From JBPOJN01 sp052033505 (GTDB lineage: Bacteria; UBA10199; JACPAL01; GCA-016699445): a stretch of 20,200 bases of DNA. Positions 15,599 through 20,200 of this stretch are shown in pieces. The notes beneath the pieces are model-generated. The model was not told where the DNA came from and did not search any database. It saw only the letters and a program-made list of their open reading frames with translations. The stretch spans positions 1 to 20,200 of the forward strand of contig JBPOJN010000019.1 in NCBI GenBank assembly GCA_052033505.1, written 5' to 3'. The translations under genes and the position numbers were made by a program. Position 1 is the first letter of the stretch; each line of letters starts with the position of its first letter.

Positions 15599-15615
15599 CG
15601 TCCGAGAGTCGGACG
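15599..15615. repeat. Perfect 7-bp palindrome in divergent gap
   Basis: CGTCCGA and TCGGACG are separated by GAG. The site lies between the divergent hypothetical genes (minus) and the GMC oxidoreductase start at 15686 (plus). No T-tract follows on either strand, so a terminator is unlikely; an operator for a dimeric regulator or an mRNA leader hairpin are alternatives. Confidence 0.4.
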
Positions 15616-15675
15616 GCGCCATCCGAAAAGAAAACTCGAACAAAAGTCTTTTAATGCGACGCGAATCTCATGCAT

Positions 15676-15680
15676 AAGGA
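15676..15680 (+). promoter_or_regulatory. Ribosome binding site of the GMC oxidoreductase
   Basis: AAGGA stands 5 nt before the ATG at 15686. It decides the start against the TTG at 15554, whose 44 extra residues are basic and unlike the family. Confidence 0.65.
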
Positions 15681-15685
15681 AGCGC

Positions 15686-17584
15686 ATGCGATATTTTTCA
15701 TCCTATGAGCGGGATATCTTGGCTAGTTACGGTGACGCTCTTTTTCCTCCCACGGACGTCTTGACGGAATCTGCAGCGGATATCGGCTTGATCGATCGTT
15801 TGGAGACCCATTTAGGGTCTTTTTCGCCTTCGTTACGGGCTTTTTTTCGAGTGGCCTTGGTCGCTTTCGATATCTTGGCGGTTTTTTCCAAGGGAAAATT
15901 CTTCAGGTTTTTGTCCCAGTCGAAAAGGATTTCTTACATCGAGTCTTGGCGGCAATCGCGCTTGTATCCGCGGCGCTTGGTTCATCGGTTGTTGGAGGCC
16001 AATTGCCAGCTGAATTATTATTCCCATCCCCGAATTTCGGCGAAGATCGGTTATCACGTCCCGGCGGTCGCTTCCCGCCAAGGGGAACCCGCGGCTCATA
16101 TCTCGGGGACGGATCGGGATTTGACTTGGGACGTCGATGTTTGCGTGATCGGAGCGGGAGCGGGCGGGGCTGTCGTCGCAAAAGAATTGGCTGAAAAAGG
16201 GCGCACGGTCGCCATCCTCGAGGAGGGGATTTATGCGACTTCGCGCGATTTTGGGAGCGAACCTCTGGAAATGGTGCAGAAACTTTATCGTTACGGCGGC
16301 ATGCAGCCGACGATCGGGTTTCCATTGATTTTGATTCCCACGGGTAAGGCCGTGGGAGGGACGACCATCGTTAATTCCGGTACCTGCTTTCGTCTTCCCG
16401 ATAAGATTTTGCATTCGTGGCAGGAACATTTCGGGTTGAAGGAGTTAAGCCCCGACGCTTTAAGTCCTTATTTCGATCGCGTGGAGAAGCACCTCCATAT
16501 CGGAGACGTGGAAGATCCGGTGCTCGGCAGCAATGCCCGTATCTTTATGCGTGGGCTCGAGCGCATGGGGCTCAAGGGCGCTCCGCTCAAGCGGAACGTA
16601 TTAGAGTGCAAGGGCGCCGGCCGTTGTTGCTTCGGCTGTCCCAATGACGCCAAGCAGAGCGTAAACTTGTCGTACATTCCTAAGGCCGTTGCGGCTGGAG
16701 CCAAGCTCGCCACGCAGTGCCGTGTGACGTCGGTCCTGCCCTTGGGTGATCGTGCAGCAGTGGTGACAGGGGAGTTTCAAGACGGACGTGGACGCACCCT
16801 GACCGTGAATGCCAAAAATGTCGTGTTTGCCGCGGGTACTTTAAATACGCCTTATCTCCTGAAAAAAAATCGCATCCATGCCGATCACCCCGATCTGGGA
16901 CGGCATTTGACCATCCATCCTTCGGGAAAAATCATCGGCCTTTTCGAAGAAGAGGTGAAGGGATGGGAGGGTGTCCCTCAAGGTTTTTACCATGACGGTC
17001 TCGCCGCCGAAGGTATCATGGTGGAAGGAATTTTTACGCCGCCTTCACTGGCTTCCTTCAATATCGGCCTTCCTCCCGCGGAGCACAAAAAAATCATGGA
17101 GCAGTTCTCTCACGTGGCCTCGTTCGGATTTATGATTTCGGACACGGGCGGTGGGACGGTGAAGTATCTGCCGAACGGCGATCCGCTCATCTTTTACAGC
17201 ATGGATAAACAGGATGCCGAAAAATACAAAAAAGCGCTTCGATTCCTCTGTGAGGTTTTTTTAAAGGCCGGGGCAAAAAAAATTATGACGGGTTTTCATC
17301 CCATTCCCGTCATCACCTCGGAGAGCGGGCTGGAAGAATTCGATCGTACGCCGCCGCATCGCACGGACTTTGAGCTGGCGGCGTTTCATCCTCTCGGCAC
17401 GTGCCGCATGGGAAGCGATCCGAAGACGTCGCTCGTGGACGGGTACGGACAAATCCATGGTTACCAGAATCTCTTCGTCGCCGACGGTTCGATTTTCCCG
17501 TCGCCTTTGGGCGTGAATCCGCAGGAGTCGATCATGGCGTTCGCGACCCGCACGGCCGATTATATTCACGAAAACAAATTGTGA
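15686..17584 (+). CDS. GMC-family FAD oxidoreductase, long-chain alcohol oxidase-like
   Basis: 632 residues. Residues 1-125 form a helical domain (begins MRYFSSYERDILASYGDALFP) like the small gluconate-dehydrogenase-subunit-3-type domain fused in front of some GMC enzymes. The FAD Rossmann motif follows at about 150-161 (VIGAGAGG). The C-terminal catalytic block has FHPLGTCRMG with His568 and GVNPQES with Asn611, the His/Asn pair of GMC oxidases. A cysteine motif CKGAGRCCFGCPNDAKQS lies near residues 311-328; I recall similar motifs in this subfamily, so it need not be an iron-sulfur site. It probably oxidises a long-chain or sterol-like alcohol to an aldehyde or ketone; the substrate is inferred. 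No signal peptide, although residues 60-75 are hydrophobic. folE follows after 7 nt. Confidence 0.88.
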   Translation: MRYFSSYERDILASYGDALFPPTDVLTESAADIGLIDRLETHLGSFSPSLRAFFRVALVAFDILAVFSKGKFFRFLSQSKRISYIESWRQSRLYPRRLVHRLLEANCQLNYYSHPRISAKIGYHVPAVASRQGEPAAHISGTDRDLTWDVDVCVIGAGAGGAVVAKELAEKGRTVAILEEGIYATSRDFGSEPLEMVQKLYRYGGMQPTIGFPLILIPTGKAVGGTTIVNSGTCFRLPDKILHSWQEHFGLKELSPDALSPYFDRVEKHLHIGDVEDPVLGSNARIFMRGLERMGLKGAPLKRNVLECKGAGRCCFGCPNDAKQSVNLSYIPKAVAAGAKLATQCRVTSVLPLGDRAAVVTGEFQDGRGRTLTVNAKNVVFAAGTLNTPYLLKKNRIHADHPDLGRHLTIHPSGKIIGLFEEEVKGWEGVPQGFYHDGLAAEGIMVEGIFTPPSLASFNIGLPPAEHKKIMEQFSHVASFGFMISDTGGGTVKYLPNGDPLIFYSMDKQDAEKYKKALRFLCEVFLKAGAKKIMTGFHPIPVITSESGLEEFDRTPPHRTDFELAAFHPLGTCRMGSDPKTSLVDGYGQIHGYQNLFVADGSIFPSPLGVNPQESIMAFATRTADYIHENKL

Positions 17585-17591
17585 GAGCCGC

Positions 17592-18188
17592 ATGAAAAAC
17601 AAAAAAGTCGTCAAAATGTCTGAGCAGAGATCCGTCGAGGACAACATGGTCTCGCTTTTCGAATCCGTCCTAATGGAATTGGGAGAAGACACGAAGCGCG
17701 AGGGATTGAGGCGGACGCCTTTAAGAATATCGAAGGCCCTGCGGTTTTTAACTCAAGGCTATAAGGAAAACATCGATGAGATCGTGAACGGCGCCCTGTT
17801 CACGGAAGACAACGACGAGATGGTCACGATGAAGAACATCGAGATCTACAGCCTCTGCGAACATCATCTCTTGCCGTTCTTCGGTAAGTGTCACGTCGCC
17901 TACATTCCCAATAAAAAAATCATCGGCATCTCGAAGATCGCGCGCGTAGTGGACGTGTTCGCGCGCCGCCTGCAGGTGCAGGAGCGGCTCACGAAACAGA
18001 TCGCCGATACGATGCAGAGAATACTAGAGCCGCGAGGCGTGGCGGTCGTGATCCAGGCCGAGCACCTCTGCATGCAGATGCGCGGTGTGCAGAAGCAGAA
18101 TTCCTCCGTCGTGACCTCCTCAATGCTGGGTGCCTTCCGAAATCGCCAAGACACGCGGGAAGAGTTTATGAATTTGATCCAGGGATAA
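17592..18188 (+). CDS. folE: GTP cyclohydrolase I
   Basis: 198 residues, typical of the family. It converts GTP to 7,8-dihydroneopterin triphosphate and formate, the entry to folate and also to queuosine. Zinc ligands are Cys89 and His92 in SLCEHHLLPF and Cys160 in EHLCMQMRG; the 71-residue cysteine spacing matches E. coli (Cys110, Cys181). The ending TSSMLGAFR is also diagnostic. The ATG is 7 nt after the GMC stop, with GAGAG upstream, so the two are probably co-transcribed. The metabolic reason for that pairing is unclear. It converges on queF with a 9-nt gap and no hairpin terminator. Confidence 0.96.
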   Translation: MKNKKVVKMSEQRSVEDNMVSLFESVLMELGEDTKREGLRRTPLRISKALRFLTQGYKENIDEIVNGALFTEDNDEMVTMKNIEIYSLCEHHLLPFFGKCHVAYIPNKKIIGISKIARVVDVFARRLQVQERLTKQIADTMQRILEPRGVAVVIQAEHLCMQMRGVQKQNSSVVTSSMLGAFRNRQDTREEFMNLIQG

Positions 18189-18197
18189 TTTTTTTGA

Positions 18198-18566
18198 TCA
18201 AACGTTCGCAGGTTTCGCGCCGTGTCGCACCGTCACGACGGTCGTGATGCCACCTCGGACGTTGAAGTCGCCGATCACTTCCATCCAGCGAGGCGCGCAG
18301 GACGCGACTAAGTCGGTTAAGATCATGTTCGTGACCTTTTCGAAGAAGTGGCCTTCGTTCCGGTAGGACCAGAAATAAAGTTTCAACGCCTTCAATTCCA
18401 AACACAGCTTATCCGGTACGTAACTCACCGTGATCGTTGCGAAGTCCGGCTGGCCGGTTTTCGGGCAGAGGCTCGTGAATTCGGGACACACCGACGTGAT
18501 CATGTAATCGCGGTCGGGTTGGGGATTCGGGAACGTTTCAAGCGCTTTGCTGGGCTGGGTAGACAC
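18198..18566 (-). CDS. queF: NADPH-dependent 7-cyano-7-deazaguanine reductase QueF (unimodular)
   Basis: 122 residues. It reduces preQ0 to preQ1 in queuosine synthesis. The nucleophile Cys34 in FTSLCPKTGQPDFATI and Asp41 keep the 7-residue spacing of B. subtilis Cys55/Asp62. The substrate-binding segment ELKALKLYFWSYRNEGHFFE ends in Glu76, at the same offset as B. subtilis Glu97. The protein is a short single T-fold unit, unlike the two-fold E. coli enzyme. The start is GTG (18566-18564) with a perfect AGGAGG 5 nt upstream, both lying inside the end of trmB. FolE, convergent here, has the same T-fold and acts earlier in the same pathway. Confidence 0.95.
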   Translation of the reverse strand: MSTQPSKALETFPNPQPDRDYMITSVCPEFTSLCPKTGQPDFATITVSYVPDKLCLELKALKLYFWSYRNEGHFFEKVTNMILTDLVASCAPRWMEVIGDFNVRGGITTVVTVRHGAKPANV

Positions 18567-19104
18567 AGGGGCCTCCTAAGATGTTGTCTCGGTTTTGCTG
18601 ATTAATTTTTTCGTAAGAGAAAGATGACAGGGAGCGTCCGGCTTTTTTCCATTTATCGGCATAGAACGTCGTAAATTCGACGCCCTCGTCGCGCGCGATC
18701 AAGGACGCTGCGAACGTGCGGAAGACGTCCCGGATCTGCGCGATGTAGTTCGGGTCATCGTGCGCAACATAGATGCGGCCTTCAGGTTTCAAGACGCGTA
18801 TCAGATCTTCGACGAATCGTTCCTGAAAAAGCCGGTTCTTTGCGTGGCGGTTTTTCGGCCACGGGTCGGAGAAGAGGATGAAGATCTTGTCGAATTCCGC
18901 GTCCGCGCATTGAGGCAGGAAGGTCCGTGCGTCCATGCAGACGAGTTCGACGTTGCTCAATTTCCGTTTTTCCAGCCGGATCGCGAGTTTCTCGCAGCGC
19001 TTGAGTTTGAGCTCCACGCCGACGACGGTGCGCGTGGGATCTTCCTCGGCTAAGAAGAACAAAAAATCCCCGCGGCCGGGTCCTATTTCTAAATAACGGG
19101 ACAT
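18538..19104 (-). CDS. trmB: tRNA (guanine-N7-)-methyltransferase TrmB
   Basis: 188 residues from the ATG at 19104-19102. It makes m7G at position 46 of tRNAs using S-adenosylmethionine. The SAM motif LEIGPGRGDF (5-14) is right at the N-terminus; the family block SDPWPKNRHAKNR (79-91) is diagnostic, and the later segment TTFYADKWKKAGR fits the C-terminal part. It is short: E. coli TrmB has about 239 residues. No Shine-Dalgarno site precedes the ATG, and the frame stays open for only 14 more codons to a TAG at 19149-19147, so a non-ATG start could add up to 14 residues (for example CTG at 19139-19137). The last 29 nt overlap queF. Confidence 0.92.
   Translation of the reverse strand: MSRYLEIGPGRGDFLFFLAEEDPTRTVVGVELKLKRCEKLAIRLEKRKLSNVELVCMDARTFLPQCADAEFDKIFILFSDPWPKNRHAKNRLFQERFVEDLIRVLKPEGRIYVAHDDPNYIAQIRDVFRTFAASLIARDEGVEFTTFYADKWKKAGRSLSSFSYEKINQQNRDNILGGPCVYPAQQSA
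18572..18577 (-). promoter_or_regulatory. Ribosome binding site of queF inside trmB
   Basis: AGGAGG on the minus strand, 5 nt before the GTG at 18566-18564. It lies within the trmB coding end and supports both the GTG start and coupled translation. Confidence 0.7.
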
Positions 19105-19148
19105 GGGCCGCGGACATTGGTAAAGAATGGCTTGCAGGTCAAGGGGCT

Positions 19149-20042
19149 ATGGAAACTTCGTTGCAGCGCTATTTCGATTACCTCAAAGTCGAGAAAGGCC
19201 TCTCGGCCAATACGCTCGCGGCCTATGCGAACGATCTGCAGGTCTTTCTCCAGGCCATGCTTCACCAGAAAAAGTCTTCTTGGTCCGACGTGACGCCTCC
19301 GGACGTGGTTCGTCACGCCATGTCGCTCTCGGACAAGGCGCTCAAGGCGCGTTCGCTCGCGCGGCATCTGGTGGCGCTGCGTGGATTTTTTAAATTCCTG
19401 TCGCGCGAAGGGGAAATTACGAAAAATCCCATGGCGACCGTCGAAATTCCCAAGATCGGCCGGAAATTGCCGAATTTCCTAACGCTGGACGAAGTGGACA
19501 AGGTCTTGAGTGCCGCCAAAGGCCGCGCGGAAGAGGGGCCCGAAGGCGTCCGCAATCTCGCGATGATGGACCTGCTCTACGCGACGGGCTTGCGCGTCTC
19601 GGAACTGGTGAATCTTGCGGTCGACGACGTCCATGCGGACCGCGGGTTTCTGAAGACGATGGGTAAGGGCAAAAAGGAGAGGCTCATCCCCGTCGGACGC
19701 ACGTCACTTCAGTCGTTGGAGTATTACATCCAGACTTCGCGGGAAACTTTGAAAAAAGGCCGGAAGACCCAGGCCGTCTTCGTCTCGCGACTGGGAAAAT
19801 CCATGACCCGGCAGATGTTCTGGAAAATTTTGAAAGACCTGACCCGCCGCGCCGGCATCTCGAAAAACATCAGCCCCCACACCTTGCGTCACTCTTTCGC
19901 GACCCACTTGGTCCAACGCGGCGCCGATCTGAGGAGCGTTCAAGCCATGCTGGGCCACGCCGACATCGCAACGACGCAGATTTATACGCATTTGAATATG
20001 TCCCACCTGAAGTCCGTGGCTTCGAAACATCCAAGGGCCTAA
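19149..20042 (+). CDS. xerD: Site-specific tyrosine recombinase, XerD-like
   Basis: 297 residues, the length of E. coli XerC/XerD. The N-terminal SAM-like core-binding domain (LQRYFDYLKVEKGLSANTLAAY) is followed by the catalytic domain with all residues present: Arg149 (ATGLRVSEL), Lys173 (GKGKKER), His244 and Arg247 (SPHTLRHSF), His270 (LGHADI) and the nucleophile Tyr279 (TQIYTHLN). XerC and XerD resolve chromosome dimers at dif during division. The PKIGRKLPNFLTLDEV linker is more XerD-like than XerC-like, but the C/D choice is tentative. No phage or integron genes are alongside, which favours a housekeeping Xer. Start ATG 19149 has AAGGGG close upstream. Confidence 0.92.
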   Translation: METSLQRYFDYLKVEKGLSANTLAAYANDLQVFLQAMLHQKKSSWSDVTPPDVVRHAMSLSDKALKARSLARHLVALRGFFKFLSREGEITKNPMATVEIPKIGRKLPNFLTLDEVDKVLSAAKGRAEEGPEGVRNLAMMDLLYATGLRVSELVNLAVDDVHADRGFLKTMGKGKKERLIPVGRTSLQSLEYYIQTSRETLKKGRKTQAVFVSRLGKSMTRQMFWKILKDLTRRAGISKNISPHTLRHSFATHLVQRGADLRSVQAMLGHADIATTQIYTHLNMSHLKSVASKHPRA

Positions 20043-20056
20043 AATACGGTTGGAAG

Positions 20057-20078
20057 CTGTGAAATGAACTGTGAAATG
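20057..20078. repeat. Two direct copies of CTGTGAAATG, 12-nt period
   Basis: The copies are at 20057-20066 and 20069-20078, beginning 14 nt past the xerD-like stop. Nearby the sequence changes to the end of an unrelated minus-strand ORF. Terminal repeats of an insertion sequence are one possibility, but no element boundary can be proven. Confidence 0.4.
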
Positions 20079-20116
20079 TATTAGTTCCACACATATCGGA
20101 CACGAAGGTGAGTTGA

Positions 20117-20200
20117 TCAAGCAGCGACGCGGTCGGGATAAAGCTTCAAGCGTTCGATAGCAAAGGCTCCCGGTCTGTTTTTGGCGATACCGGAGTGACG
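20117..20200 (-). CDS. C-terminal end of an unrecognised ORF (runs off the window)
   Basis: 27 open codons from the window edge to a TGA (20119-20117) on the minus strand. The peptide, which includes KNRPGAFAIERLKLYPDR, has a protein-like composition. I do not recognise the family. It would converge on the xerD-like gene. Support is limited to the open frame and composition. Confidence 0.3.
   Translation of the reverse strand, partial: RHSGIAKNRPGAFAIERLKLYPDRVAA

Noticed and set aside
15554..15685. Longer GMC start at TTG 15554
   Set aside because: The 44 extra residues are arginine- and lysine-rich and not family-like, and an AAGGA site sits 5 nt before ATG 15686.
16600..16670. Ferredoxin-type iron-sulfur site in the GMC protein
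   Set aside because: The cysteine spacing C-x5-C-C-x2-C is not a standard ferredoxin motif, and I recall similar motifs in this GMC subfamily, so a cluster is not claimed.
19149..20042. Phage or integron integrase
   Set aside because: Its length, linker and catalytic region fit housekeeping Xer recombinases, and no attachment site, cassette or phage gene is nearby.

Overview
The window reads as a bacterial chromosome segment, moderately GC-rich by eye and densely packed with housekeeping genes. Starts are mixed (ATG, TTG, GTG), Shine-Dalgarno sites are of the GGAGG type, and several neighbours overlap by ATGA. The gene set is a PurB-S-Q-L-F purine block with a Fe-S type PurF, a deoxyhypusine-synthase-like protein, a long-chain-alcohol-oxidase-like GMC flavoprotein, unimodular QueF, TrmB and a Xer recombinase. 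This suggests a Gram-negative of the Bdellovibrionota / former Deltaproteobacteria kind. That placement is inference from gene content and style only; no rRNA or other marker is present.

Layout. 1-792 (+) is the 3' part of a deoxyhypusine-synthase-family gene. It converges with an alpha/beta hydrolase (797-1777, -). Further along the minus strand are a very large calcineurin-type metallophosphoesterase (about 4803-2128) and a 74-residue protein 13 nt downstream of it (2114-1890). From the divergent gap near 4.85 kb the plus strand carries a SNF2-family ATPase in two pieces, 4924-6687 and 6772-8622. The pieces share one reading frame and are separated only by a single TAA and a short linker. 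A de novo purine block follows: purB, purS, purQ, purL, purF (8686-14493). Its genes overlap by 4 nt or abut, so it is almost certainly one operon.

14.5-15.5 kb holds two unrecognised minus-strand genes, one with a helical, probably coiled-coil C-terminus. Divergent from them is a GMC oxidoreductase with an N-terminal helical domain (15686-17584), followed after 7 nt by folE. folE converges on a trmB-queF pair (minus strand, 29-nt overlap). trmB diverges from a XerD-like tyrosine recombinase (19149-20042) across only 44 nt. The right edge has a short 12-nt-period repeat and the C-terminal end of an unrecognised minus-strand ORF that runs out of the window.

Functional links. PurF starts purine synthesis, PurS/Q/L form FGAM synthase, and PurB acts twice downstream, so the operon supplies nucleotides. 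FolE uses GTP to make dihydroneopterin triphosphate, which feeds folate and also queuosine synthesis; QueF performs the later preQ0 to preQ1 step and is paired with another tRNA-modifying enzyme, TrmB. The parts most worth a second look are the split SNF2 gene, the metallophosphoesterase with large unrecognised flanking regions, the altered substrate-site residues of the DHS-like protein, and the two hypothetical genes at 14.5-15.5 kb. I saw no CRISPR array, tRNA, rRNA or complete insertion sequence.
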